From JBBQRS01 sp038214535 (lineage in GTDB: Bacteria > Chloroflexota > Anaerolineae > CG2-30-64-16): a stretch of DNA of 40,227 nucleotides. The stretch's first letter is position 1. Every line of letters starts with the position of its first letter. Under the pieces are notes generated by a model, which saw only the letters and a program-made list of their open reading frames with translations, had not been told where the DNA came from and ran no database searches. This document shows positions 1 to 6,708 of this stretch, piece by piece. Location of the stretch: positions 1 to 40,227 of the forward strand of contig JBBQRS010000037.1 of the NCBI GenBank assembly GCA_038214535.1, written 5' to 3'. Made by a program: the position numbers and the translations under genes.

Positions 1-1
1 A

Positions 2-946
2 CTGTATGGTGGGTTGGAAGTACCGATAGGGGTTAGAGTTACGGTCCTCGGGCACTCACTGGCCGACTATGACGTAGTTGCCATTCAGTTCAGGCAGTTG
101 CTGCTTCAGGCGACCACCGCGCCCCCCACGGTTATGCCGACACCGACGACAACGCGCACCGTGCCGCCGCCAACGGTGACGCCCACACCCACCGGCACGG
201 TGACTCCCCCGCCCCCCACCGGCGACATGGTGGACGTGTCCGCGGGGACCTTCCGCATGGGCTGCGACCCGGCGCACAACGGCGGGTATTCCTGCTCCTC
301 CGCCGAATTGCCGCTGCACACGGTGTCTCTGGACGCCTATCGCATGGACCGGACGGAAGTGACCAACGCGCAGTACGCGCAGTGCGTGGCGGCAGGGAGT
401 TGCACGCCACCGGCGTACAATTCGTCATATACCCGTTCCTCGTACTATAATAATGTGACCTACGCTAACTATCCGGTGATCTACGTAGACTGGTATCAGT
501 CCGACGCCTACTGCCGGTGGCGGGGCAAGCGGCTGCCGAGCGAGGCGGAGTGGGAGAAAGTGGCGCGCGGCTCGAGCGACACGCGCGCCTACCCGTGGGG
601 CGACGCGAGCCCGACCTGCGCGCTGGCGAATGGTTACATCGGCGGCTATTGTGTAGGCGACACAAGCGCGGTGGGCAGCTACCCGGCGGGAGCCAGTCCC
701 TACGGCGCGCTGGATATGGCGGGCAACGTGTGGGAGTGGGTCAACGACTGGTACCAATCGAATTACTACTCCGTATCGCCCGGCAGCAACCCGCCGGGGC
801 CGGTGACCGGCAGTTACAGGGTGCTGCGCGGGGGCTATTGGAGCGGCTACGGCCACTACTTGCGCGTGGCGAACCGCTACTACAACGGCCCGACGGATCG
901 CGACGGCGATGTCGGGTTCCGGTGTGTGGCGGCCCCAGGAAAGTGA
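2..946 (+). CDS. DGR target: FGE-sulfatase-like (C-type-lectin fold) variable protein, 5' partial
   Basis: The reading frame is open to the left window edge, so the true start is probably outside; the first in-window candidate is TTG at 14. After about 35 uncharacterised residues comes a Pro/Thr-rich linker (about 112-220), then a full formylglycine-generating-enzyme-like domain: an MVDVSAGTFRMGC opening, DRTEVTNAQYAQC, RLPSEAEWEKVARG, AYPWGD, DMAGNVWEWVNDWY and a C-terminal GFRCVAAPG. Proteins of this family adopt a C-type-lectin-like fold and are a known class of DGR target, where the C-terminal variable residues form a binding surface. The last 41 codons are the VR. The Pro/Thr linker suggests a surface-displayed domain on a stalk, but the N-terminus that would show a signal peptide is missing. 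It lies 97 bp upstream of the reverse transcriptase. The ligand cannot be predicted. Confidence 0.9.
   Translation: MYGGLEVPIGVRVTVLGHSLADYDVVAIQFRQLLLQATTAPPTVMPTPTTTRTVPPPTVTPTPTGTVTPPPPTGDMVDVSAGTFRMGCDPAHNGGYSCSSAELPLHTVSLDAYRMDRTEVTNAQYAQCVAAGSCTPPAYNSSYTRSSYYNNVTYANYPVIYVDWYQSDAYCRWRGKRLPSEAEWEKVARGSSDTRAYPWGDASPTCALANGYIGGYCVGDTSAVGSYPAGASPYGALDMAGNVWEWVNDWYQSNYYSVSPGSNPPGPVTGSYRVLRGGYWSGYGHYLRVANRYYNGPTDRDGDVGFRCVAAPGK
817..939 (+). repeat. Variable repeat (VR) of the DGR
   Basis: This 123-bp segment at the 3' end of the target gene aligns without gaps to the TR at 2573-2695 (offset 1756). There are 18 mismatches and every one is at a TR adenine (12 to G, 5 to T, 1 to C). No non-adenine position differs. 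The changes fall in 15 codons and all alter the amino acid, mostly Asn in the TR to Tyr, Gly, Asp, Ser or His. The GC-rich last 26 bp, ending GGCGGCCCCAGG, are identical and correspond to the initiation-of-mutagenic-homing end. Confidence 0.95.
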
Positions 947-997
947 TCTTCTGATCTTCTGGGTTCTGATCTTCTGTTTTTCCTGAATTTTGGGGGT

Positions 998-1018
998 CTG
1001 GGGGGCGAAGCCCCCCAG
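998..1018 (+). other. Strong hairpin between target gene and RT
   Basis: CTGGGGGGC at 998-1006 and GCCCCCCAG at 1010-1018 form a perfect 9-bp stem with a GAA loop. There is no T-run after it, so it is not a classical terminator. It sits about 60 bp after the VR and 26 bp before the RT start. A longer version with one wobble pair occurs at 2943-2969 before the truncated second RT, so it belongs to the DGR unit. It may be an attenuator, an mRNA structure, or a VR-downstream hairpin of the kind that helps retrohoming in the Bordetella phage DGR. Confidence 0.6.
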
Positions 1019-1043
1019 CGCGACGTTCTTATACTGAGGGTCT

Positions 1044-2105
1044 ATGAAGACCTACAAGAATCTGTATCCGCAGATCACCGACTTCGCCAACCTCTACCTG
1101 GCGTACCGGCGGGCGCGCCTGGGCAAACGCGACCGATCGGCGGTCGCCTCCTTTGAGTATGACCTGGAACGCAACCTGTTCGCGCTCCAAGATGAGCTGC
1201 GAACCCACACCTATGAGCCGGGCGGCTACACCAATTTCTATATCCACGAGCCGAAGCGGCGGCTGGTCAGCGCGGCCCCGTTCCGCGACCGGGTCGTGCA
1301 TCACGCGCTGTGCAACGTGATCGAGCCGATCTGGGAGGCGCGCTTCATCGGCGCGAGCTACGCCTGCCGGGTCGGGAAGGGTACGCACCGCGCTATGGAT
1401 CAGTGCCATGCCTGGGTTCGGCGTTACCGCTACGCCTTTCAGGGCGACATCGTGAAATACTTCCCCTCGATTGACCACGAAATCCTGCACGGCCTGCTGG
1501 CCCACCACATCGCCGACCGGGAGACCCTCTGGCTCATCGAGGAGTTGCTCGCCAGCGGGGAAGGCATTCAGGCGGAGGAGCGCCCGCCGATCTACTTCCC
1601 CGGCGACGATCTCTTTGCCGTCCTGCGGCCGCGCGGCCTGCCCATCGGCAACTTAACGAGTCAATTTTGGGCCAATGTGTACCTGAACGAGCTGGACATG
1701 TTCGTCAAGCACGACCTGCGCTGTCCGGCCTATCTGCGTTACATGGACGATTTCGTGCTCTTCGCCGACGACAAGGCGACGCTGCACGGCTGGAAGGAGG
1801 CCATCTGCGACTATCTGGCGCGGCAGTTGCGGCTGGAGCTGCACCCGAAGAAGAGCCTGGTTTTTCCGGTCAGCGTGGGCATCGAGTTCTGCGGCTTTCG
1901 CATCTTCCCCACACACCGTCGGCTGCGCAGGCCCGCTGTCCGCCGTTTCGTCGCGCGCTTTCGTCGCCAGCGCGAGGCGTATCGCCGCGGCGAGCTCTCG
2001 CTGGAGGCGATGACCGACTCGGTGCGCTGTTGGATCGCGCACGCCGCGCACGGCGACACGTGGCGCTTGCGCCGGCGACTGTTCGCGGATTACCCGTTGG
2101 TGTAG
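1044..2105 (+). CDS. Diversity-generating retroelement reverse transcriptase
   Basis: A 353-residue RT that copies TR RNA into adenine-mutagenised cDNA for replacement of the VR. The start MKTYKNLYPQITDFANLYLA and the conserved order of RT blocks fit DGR RTs. Block 3 contains FQGDIVKYFPSIDHEIL with the first catalytic Asp. Block 4 is LPIGNLTSQFWANVYLNELD (residues 199-218), whose IGNLTSQ is typical of DGR RTs where most RTs have QG..(S)P. The catalytic YMDD is at 233-236, followed by HPKKSLVFPVSVGIEFCGFR. Length is in the normal range for DGR RTs (about 300-400). A GAGGG lies just before the ATG. The avd gene starts 2 bp after the stop, so the two are probably co-translated. A second, truncated copy of the 5' end is at 2991-3230. 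Confidence 0.95.
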   Translation: MKTYKNLYPQITDFANLYLAYRRARLGKRDRSAVASFEYDLERNLFALQDELRTHTYEPGGYTNFYIHEPKRRLVSAAPFRDRVVHHALCNVIEPIWEARFIGASYACRVGKGTHRAMDQCHAWVRRYRYAFQGDIVKYFPSIDHEILHGLLAHHIADRETLWLIEELLASGEGIQAEERPPIYFPGDDLFAVLRPRGLPIGNLTSQFWANVYLNELDMFVKHDLRCPAYLRYMDDFVLFADDKATLHGWKEAICDYLARQLRLELHPKKSLVFPVSVGIEFCGFRIFPTHRRLRRPAVRRFVARFRRQREAYRRGELSLEAMTDSVRCWIAHAAHGDTWRLRRRLFADYPLV

Positions 2106-2107
2106 CC

Positions 2108-2524
2108 GTGGCAATTTCGGAACCACCGGGGCGACCACACTGGGTCGCCCCGACGGTCTCGCCGACGGAGACGCGCAACCAGTCGCCGCTGTTCGCCAAG
2201 ACGTATGACTTCCTGCTGTGGCTGATCCCGCTCACGCTGAAGTTCCCCAAAGCGCAGCGTTTCCTGCTGGCCGAACGGCTGAGCGGCATGGCGCTCGACT
2301 TCTACGATCTCATCATCGCCGCCGTGCAGCAGCCGGGGGATCAGATGCAGAAGCTGGATGAAGCCGACCGGTTGCTCACGAAGATCCGGCTCTACGTGCG
2401 CCTGAGCTACGACCTGGGCTGTCTCAGTCTGGGGCAGTACGAACACGCCGCCCGTCTGATGGACGAGTTGGGGCGACTGATCGGTGGGTGGAAGCGCAAG
2501 GAGAGCCGCACAAAACAGGCGTAA
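2108..2524 (+). CDS. avd: Avd-like accessory protein of the DGR (four-helix bundle)
   Basis: Reads as a 138-residue, strongly helical, basic-ended protein if started at the GTG at 2108, two bases after the RT stop; no ATG is available in a sensible place and the ribosome site is weak, suggesting translational coupling. The segment LFAKTYDFLLWLIPLTLKFP followed by QRFLLAERLSGMALDFYDLI resembles the Avd family (kt.dl..w..p....fP...rf.l..ri). Family knowledge: Avd forms a pentameric four-helix barrel that binds the RT and TR RNA and is needed for mutagenic cDNA synthesis. The N-terminal 25 residues (Pro-rich) are not part of the core fold. The gene ends 48 bp before the TR, so the TR RNA may come from the same transcript. 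Confidence 0.82.
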   Translation: MAISEPPGRPHWVAPTVSPTETRNQSPLFAKTYDFLLWLIPLTLKFPKAQRFLLAERLSGMALDFYDLIIAAVQQPGDQMQKLDEADRLLTKIRLYVRLSYDLGCLSLGQYEHAARLMDELGRLIGGWKRKESRTKQA

Positions 2525-2572
2525 CGTGGCCGGCCGCAAGATCGGCTGCTGAACGTAGGGACGGGCCGCATC

Positions 2573-2695
2573 CAGGGTGCTGCGCGGGGGCAATTGGAAC
2601 AACAACGACAACAACTTGCGCGTGGCGAACCGCAACAACAACAACCCGACGAATCGCAACAACAATATCGGGTTCCGGTGTGTGGCGGCCCCAGG
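2573..2695 (+). repeat. Template repeat (TR) of the DGR
   Basis: An adenine-rich 123-bp noncoding copy of the VR containing 35 adenines, mostly as AAC triplets. Translated in the VR frame it gives 15 Asn codons, for example GGNWNNNDNNLRVANRNNNN. AAC triplets are favoured in DGR templates because adenine mutagenesis there gives wide amino-acid choice without stop codons. Flanking bases diverge immediately from the VR on both sides (2572 and 2696). It lies 48 bp downstream of avd and 77 bp after its end a structured repeat begins. Confidence 0.95.
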
Positions 2696-2744
2696 CGGCT
2701 TCCTCGAAGGCCAGGTGTGGGGCATCGGGAATCACTCGATGCAC

Positions 2745-2902
2745 GCTGTCGCCGGGAGAGAAGATTCCAGGCCCGTTCCTGGTTGCGCGCTGACTGCGCG
2801 CAACCGAAGATGCAGTGTTCCGCCCGGAGTGGTAGGCCGCAAGGCGCGACGCTCCGGGCGGGGACCTTTGGTGTGCGGCGTTCCCAGGCCCGTGATCTCC
2901 TG
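2745..2902 (+). repeat. 158-bp structured repeat, copy 1 (with decayed VR tail)
   Basis: Aligns over its full 158 bp, without gaps, to 4004-4161 (19 differences by hand count, about 88 percent). It contains two strong stems: GGTTGCGCGC/GCGCGCAACC (2781-2790 and 2796-2805) and CGCCCGGAG/CTCCGGGCG (2821-2829 and 2852-2860). Its last part reads in frame as DLWCAAFPGP then stop, resembling the target C-terminus GFRCVAAPG, so the 3' end looks like a degenerate VR tail. It follows the TR and precedes the leader of the truncated second RT. It may be part of the DGR RNA, a leftover of a second target gene, or both. Confidence 0.7.
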
Positions 2903-2942
2903 GACTTCTGGTTTCTGATCTTCTGATTTTCTGATTTGGGGG

Positions 2943-2969
2943 GCGCTGGGGGGCGAAGCCCTCCAGCGC
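2943..2969 (+). other. Hairpin in leader of truncated second RT
   Basis: GCGCTGGGGGGC and GCCCTCCAGCGC form a 12-bp stem with a GAA loop and one G-U pair. It is the counterpart of the hairpin at 998-1018, at the same place before an RT start. A short T-run follows at 2974-2979. The surrounding 2903-2990 segment also matches 945-1043 in its repeated TTCTGATCTTCTG words. Confidence 0.55.
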
Positions 2970-2990
2970 GGCGCTTTTTGCAAAGTATCC

Positions 2991-3230
2991 ATGAAGACCT
3001 ACAAGAACCTGTATCCACAGATCACCGACTTCGCCAACCTGTACCTGGCGTATCGGCGGGCGCGGTTGGGCAAACGCGATCGCGGGGCCGTCGCGTCTTT
3101 TGAATATGATCTTGAGCGTAACCTGTTCGAGTTGCAGGATGAGTTGCGAACCCACACTTACGAGCCGGGCGGCTACACCAATTTCTATATCCACGAGCCG
3201 AAGCGGCGGCTGGTCAGCGCATTTGATTGA
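2991..3230 (+). pseudogene. Truncated second DGR reverse transcriptase
   Basis: The first 230 nt (2991-3220) align without gaps to the RT 5' end at 1044-1273, then homology stops abruptly and the frame ends at 3230. By hand count 25 nt differ, but only two residues change among the 76 aligned (Ser to Gly, Ala to Glu); the rest are synonymous. The fragment therefore comes from a second RT that diverged under selection for function before it was cut. It holds no catalytic block. It is a relic of a second DGR or of recombination with one. Confidence 0.88.
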
Positions 3231-3240
3231 CCCCCCAGGT

Positions 3241-3278
3241 CTCGATAGCTTGTAAGCTGGATCGAGATGTGCTATCCT
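3241..3278 (+). promoter_or_regulatory. Promoter and inverted-repeat operator of brnTA
   Basis: A -35 TTGTAA (3250-3255) and -10 TATCCT (3273-3278) are separated by 17 bp, with the brnT ATG 23 bp further on. The -35 lies inside a nested palindrome: CTCGAT (3241-3246) with ATCGAG (3261-3266), and AGCTT-GT-AAGCT inside it. BrnA antitoxins are known to autorepress their operon, so this is a plausible BrnA operator. Confidence 0.55.
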
Positions 3279-3300
3279 CGCGCTGGAAAGACGAACCAGT

Positions 3301-3576
3301 ATGCGATTCGAATGGGATCCGAGAAAAGCAGCATCGAATCTGTCGAAGCACGAAGTAGCTTTTGAGGAAGCCGCCACCGTCCTCGAAGACCCGCTGTTCA
3401 TCACTCTGCTTGACGAGGAACACTCTACGGACGAAGAGCGGTACATCACTGTCGGCCTATCGCATCAAGGGCGAACTCTGCTGGTTGCCCATACTGACCG
3501 GGAGGACACGATACGCATTATCAGCGCTCGCAGAGCGACTAACTATGAGGAAGAATTCTATGCCGAGGCAGAATGA
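3301..3576 (+). CDS. brnT: BrnT family ribonuclease toxin
   Basis: A 91-residue protein with the BrnT/DUF497 signature: opening RFEWDPRKAASNLSKHEVAF, then EDPLFITLLDEEHS, RYITVGLS, and a C-terminal IRIISARRATNYEEEFY. Full family length. BrnT is a RelE-fold-like ribonuclease that stops translation when its antitoxin is lost. Its 3' end overlaps the downstream brnA by 17 bp, typical of toxin-first BrnTA operons. The pair sits just after the broken second RT, in the accessory region, where such modules are often carried as addiction or stability genes. Confidence 0.88.
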   Translation: MRFEWDPRKAASNLSKHEVAFEEAATVLEDPLFITLLDEEHSTDEERYITVGLSHQGRTLLVAHTDREDTIRIISARRATNYEEEFYAEAE

Positions 3577-3784
3577 CCCTGACGATTACGAATTGCAGGC
3601 CGAGTATGATCTGTCGAAGATGACGATACTCCCGCGCGGCCGCTATGCGCCGGAACGGCGCGCCGGCAGGAACGTGGTGTTGCTTGCGCCCGATGTCGTC
3701 GAGGCATTTCCATCGGATGAGTCCGTTAACGAAGCATTACGCCTCGTGATTCGACTGGCCAAAGTGCCTCAACCGCAGGACTGA
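3560..3784 (+). CDS. brnA: BrnA-like antitoxin
   Basis: A 74-residue protein started at the ATG at 3560, inside the brnT 3' end. It has the acidic N-terminus EYDLSKMTILPRGRY, which in BrnA-like proteins wraps the toxin, and a C-terminal ribbon-helix-helix-like part NVVLLAPDVVEAFPSDESVN followed by a helix EALRLVIRLAK. It should neutralise BrnT and bind the operon's own promoter; the palindrome at 3241-3266 is a candidate site. It is somewhat shorter than the Brucella type, but the order, overlap and motifs support the call. Confidence 0.8.
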   Translation: MPRQNDPDDYELQAEYDLSKMTILPRGRYAPERRAGRNVVLLAPDVVEAFPSDESVNEALRLVIRLAKVPQPQD

Positions 3785-4003
3785 AATTTGCCGGCCCTGG
3801 TTTTCAGACCAGGGTGGAATTCGTGTGATTCGGCGCAAACCCCAATCCTTGCCTGAATGGATCCCCCCACATCTGCTGGCCTGTCGCCGGTGGCTCACCC
3901 CGCGTGTACGCATCCGGCGGCGTGATGCGCGGCATCGCCCACCCCATCACGCCGTTCGCGCTATCTGCTCTGCCGCTCTGGCTGACGTAGCAGGCTGACG
4001 CCT
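3785..4003. other. Non-coding stretch with hairpins
   Basis: No convincing gene. CCCTGGT (3795-3801) and ACCAGGG (3808-3814) form a hairpin just after brnA that may end its transcript, although no T-run follows. AGCAGGC (3989-3995) and GCCTGCT (4000-4006) form a second perfect stem running into the second 158-bp repeat. The rest shows nothing recognisable; it may be decayed target-gene sequence. Confidence 0.4.
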
Positions 4004-4161
4004 GCTGTCGCCGCGAGAGAAGATTCCAGGCCCGCTCCTGGTTGGGCGCTCACTGCGCGCAACCGAAGATGCAAGGCGCCGTCCGGGGTGGTAGGCCGCA
4101 AGGCGCGACGCTCCGGGCGGAAGTCTCCGGTGCGCGGCGGCCCCAGGCCCGTGATCTCCTG
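4004..4161 (+). repeat. 158-bp structured repeat, copy 2 (with decayed VR tail)
   Basis: Second copy of 2745-2902. Its end, CCGGTGCGCGGCGGCCCCAG, matches the conserved VR/TR end closely and reads SLRCAAAPGP then stop, compared with GFRCVAAPG in the target. In the second stem (CCGTCCGGGG at about 4079-4088 with CTCCGGGCGG) both differences from copy 1 give G-U wobble pairs, so that stem is kept. In the first stem one C to G change breaks a pair. No RT follows this copy. Confidence 0.65.
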
Positions 4162-4206
4162 AAGCGGGTGTAAGGGGAATGGAAAGCGGCTCGTTCAGGC
4201 AGACAC

Positions 4207-4235
4207 TTGAAGCAATAGCCGCGCTGATGTACAAT
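4207..4235 (+). promoter_or_regulatory. Promoter for the DUF2442 gene
   Basis: A -35 TTGAAG (4207-4212) and -10 TACAAT (4230-4235) are separated by 17 bp. The GTG start at 4285 lies 49 bp downstream, preceded by AGGAG at 4273-4277. Confidence 0.5.
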
Positions 4236-4284
4236 ATTCTCAGGTAAGTGTTTCGTATCGAGTCGTTGAAGTAGGAGATAGAAT

Positions 4285-4554
4285 GTGAATCCGTATATTA
4301 AGAGTGTTCAGCCGCTAGACGATTATCGGTTGGATGTGCTGTTTGAGAACGGCGAGCGGCGCGTGTTTGATGCAAAGCCTTACCTGTATCGCGGCGTCTT
4401 CATCCGGTTGCAGGATCGGGCGCTATTCGCCGCGGCGCGGGTCGTGGCCGGTTCCGCGGAGTGGCCGGGCGGCGTTGACTTGAGTTACGATACCGTGTAT
4501 CTGGAGAGCACGCCGGTCGGATCAGAGAAGATAACGCAGACTGCGACCGTATGA
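4285..4554 (+). CDS. DUF2442 domain protein
   Basis: An 89-residue protein started at GTG 4285 because AGGAG lies 7 bp before it; the ATG at 4283 runs straight into a stop. It opens YIKSVQPLDDYRLDVLFENG and continues RRVFDAKPYLYRGVFIRLQD, matching DUF2442, a small single-domain family often found beside DUF4160 genes in toxin-antitoxin-like pairs. No partner is present here. Function unknown. Confidence 0.75.
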   Translation: MNPYIKSVQPLDDYRLDVLFENGERRVFDAKPYLYRGVFIRLQDRALFAAARVVAGSAEWPGGVDLSYDTVYLESTPVGSEKITQTATV

Positions 4555-4628
4555 TGTGGTCTCGCGTCTGACGGTGTTTGCGACTTCGCCGTGAGGCCAT
4601 GTCCGGCGTTTGACAGATCGGAACACAC

Positions 4629-4661
4629 CGTCCATGATGCAATCGCACTGTGTCATGGACG
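4629..4661. promoter_or_regulatory. Inverted repeat upstream of the YgbA-type gene
   Basis: CGTCCATGA (4629-4637) and TCATGGACG (4653-4661) form a perfect 9-bp inverted repeat with a 15-nt loop, 72 bp before the TTG start at 4734. It may be an operator or a hairpin ending the DUF2442 transcript. It does not look like a known NsrR site. Confidence 0.35.
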
Positions 4662-4733
4662 ATCTGTTTACAGCGGGCGGGGCGTGAAGACGAACCCGTC
4701 CCGTGGCGACATCGGTTGAGTGGAGGCTCTTCT

Positions 4734-5105
4734 TTGGCGAATCAATCATTCCCCGGCCCGCGGATGCAGCGGGAAGCCGTGACCATCCGCACCATGATCG
4801 GGATGTATTGCCGCGATCATCATGATACGCAGGATGCGCTGTGCGCCGAGTGCGCGGCGCTCTCCGATTATGCGATGGCGCGGTTACGCCGCTGCCCGTT
4901 TCAAGAGGGTAAGACCACTTGCGCCGGGTGCCCCATCCATTGCTATAAGCCGGCCATGCGCGAGCAGGTGCGCGTGGTGATGCGCTATGCCGGGCCGCGT
5001 ATGATGTTCCGCCACCCGACGATGGCCGCGTGGCATCTCTTCGATGGTCGCCGCAAAGAACCGATCAAGCAGCCGAAGCGCGACGCGGTGAAACGTGATG
5101 CGTGA
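4734..5105 (+). CDS. YgbA-type (nitrous oxide-stimulated promoter family) cysteine-rich protein
   Basis: A 123-residue protein. The TTG at 4734 is chosen because GGAGG lies 7 bp upstream; ATG 4764 is a later alternative that would keep the whole conserved part. It has REAVTIRTMIGMYCRDHH, LCAECAALSDYAMARLRRCP, TCAGCPIHCYKP and MREQVRVVMRYAGPRMMFRH, the pattern of the YgbA_NO family. The CxxC and CxxCPxHC cysteines suggest a metal or Fe-S site. In enterobacteria ygbA is controlled by the nitric-oxide sensor NsrR; its biochemical role is not settled. It stands alone here. Confidence 0.82.
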   Translation: MANQSFPGPRMQREAVTIRTMIGMYCRDHHDTQDALCAECAALSDYAMARLRRCPFQEGKTTCAGCPIHCYKPAMREQVRVVMRYAGPRMMFRHPTMAAWHLFDGRRKEPIKQPKRDAVKRDA

Positions 5106-5183
5106 GGCGTGAACGCAGTTCACGACTTACCGTTTCCCGATTACCCAATCCTGATTCCCGATCCCTGATCACCAACACCCGCC

Positions 5184-5945
5184 ATGCAACAGCCCTATCC
5201 CATCCTCGAGTATGACCCGAACCCCGATGCGGTGATCCGCCCGGAGCGCCTCTTCGAGCCGATGGATGCGCCGGAGCATGGCGTCATTTGCTTCTTCGGT
5301 GAAGTGATCGCGGAACTCGTGCGGTCGGGCCGAGCGCGGCAGATCGCTGTCCAACTCAGTGAGAACGGCGAGCATCCGCTCTACGAGTTGGAGTTCGGTG
5401 GGCGACGGCTGGCGCTCTTTCATCCGGGTGTGGGCGCGCCGCTGGCCGCGGGCTTGCTCGAAGAGGTGATCAGCCTGGGCGTGCGTAAGTTCATCGCTTG
5501 CGGCGGCTGCGGCGTGCTGGATCGCGAGATCGCCGCCGGGCACATTATAATCCCCGTCAGTGCGGTGCGCGACGAGGGCACGTCGTATCACTATCTGCCG
5601 CCGGCGCGGGAGGCGAGCGCCTCGCCGGAGGGCGTGGCGGCTATCGCGGACGTTCTGGCGCGACATGGCGTGCCGCACATCATGGGTAAGACCTGGACGA
5701 CGGACGCGTTCTATCGTGAGACGCCCGCCAAGGTGGCGTTGCGGCGCGCCGAGGGCTGCCACGTGGTCGAGATGGAGGCGGCGGCGTTCTTCGCTGTGGC
5801 CCAGTTCCGCGGCATATCCCTCGCGCAGATGCTCTACGCTGGCGATGACGTGAGCGGCGCTGATTGGGATCATCGCGACTGGAAGCGGCTGCCGGTACGC
5901 GAGCGGCTCTTCTGGCTTGCCGCCGAAGCCTGTCTTCAGCTTTAG
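5184..5945 (+). CDS. Nucleoside phosphorylase (PNP/UDP family)
   Basis: A 253-residue enzyme of the purine/uridine phosphorylase superfamily, which splits nucleosides with phosphate to give a base and ribose-1-phosphate. The segments LALFHPGVGAPLAAGLLEEV and KFIACGGCGVLDREI are the phosphate- and base-side loops, and HVVEMEAAAFFAVAQFRGI carries the Met-Glu pair that holds the ribose. Length is normal for the family. The residues between do not tell uridine from purine specificity. It ends 6 bp before rsmE, so they are probably co-transcribed. Confidence 0.85.
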   Translation: MQQPYPILEYDPNPDAVIRPERLFEPMDAPEHGVICFFGEVIAELVRSGRARQIAVQLSENGEHPLYELEFGGRRLALFHPGVGAPLAAGLLEEVISLGVRKFIACGGCGVLDREIAAGHIIIPVSAVRDEGTSYHYLPPAREASASPEGVAAIADVLARHGVPHIMGKTWTTDAFYRETPAKVALRRAEGCHVVEMEAAAFFAVAQFRGISLAQMLYAGDDVSGADWDHRDWKRLPVRERLFWLAAEACLQL

Positions 5946-5951
5946 GTCGCC

Positions 5952-6707
5952 ATGCAGCGTTTCTTCATGTCGCCGGAAAGCCTGGCTGGATCATCCGTGA
6001 TCGTGACCGGAGAGCAGGCGCACCAGATGCGCCGGGTGCTGCGGCTGCGCCCCGGCGATCCGGTGATCTTTCTGGACGGCGCGGGCCACGGCTGCGATGC
6101 GACGCTCGAATCATACGGTCGCGACGAGGCGCGTTTCACGATCTCCCGGCGGTGGGACGCGGAGGGTGAGCCGGGTGTTCACATCACGCTGTATCAGGCC
6201 GTGCTGAAGGGCGAACGCTTCGCCTGGGCGCTGCAAAAGGGGACGGAGGTCGGCGTGAGCCGGTTTGTGCCGTTGGTGTGCGAGCGGAACGTGGTAGAAG
6301 ACCTGGCGGCCATCGAAAAGCGGCGGGATCGTTGGGAGCGCATCATTCGGGAGGCAGCGGAACAGAGCCGGCGGGCGCGCCTGCCCGAACTGCTGCCGGC
6401 GCAGTTGTTCCGGTCTGCCGTCAAGCGCGCCGGTCAACCCGAAGACGACGCAACGCCCGCCCGGCTGATCGCCTGGGAAGAGGAGCAGGCGGTCTCGCTG
6501 CGGCAAGCCCTGGCGGGGTGTAACCTTTCGCCGGGTTCGCACATCGAAATATTTGTTGGACCTGAAGGCGGGTTTACAGACGACGAGATAGATTCGGCGC
6601 GACAATCGGGTATCCGGTCGTTCTCCCTGGGGCCGCGCATCTTGCGGGCCGAAACAGCCGGGTCGGTTGCCGCCGCTTTGATCTTATACGAGGCAGGAGA
6701 TATTTGA
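5952..6707 (+). CDS. rsmE: 16S rRNA (uracil-1498-N3)-methyltransferase RsmE
   Basis: A 251-residue SPOUT methyltransferase that adds a methyl group to N3 of U1498 of 16S rRNA using S-adenosylmethionine. An N-terminal PUA-like part (QRFFMSPESLAG, EQAHQMRRVLRLRPGDPVIF) is followed by the knotted domain: KGERFAWALQKGTEVGVSRF, ERIIREAAEQSRRARLPEL, VGPEGGFTDDEI (from residue 202) and SLGPRILRAETA (from 225), the SAM-binding loops. Length matches the family. It ends one base before the trxB start. Confidence 0.93.
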   Translation: MQRFFMSPESLAGSSVIVTGEQAHQMRRVLRLRPGDPVIFLDGAGHGCDATLESYGRDEARFTISRRWDAEGEPGVHITLYQAVLKGERFAWALQKGTEVGVSRFVPLVCERNVVEDLAAIEKRRDRWERIIREAAEQSRRARLPELLPAQLFRSAVKRAGQPEDDATPARLIAWEEEQAVSLRQALAGCNLSPGSHIEIFVGPEGGFTDDEIDSARQSGIRSFSLGPRILRAETAGSVAAALILYEAGDI

Positions 6708-6708
6708 A

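Noticed and set aside
998..1018. Hairpin as a Rho-independent terminator
   Set aside because: No T-run follows it. The stem is called a hairpin of unknown role instead.
3831..4003. Possible remnant of a second FGE-like target gene
   Set aside because: No FGE motif could be found in any frame; only the tail in the 158-bp repeat resembles the target C-terminus.
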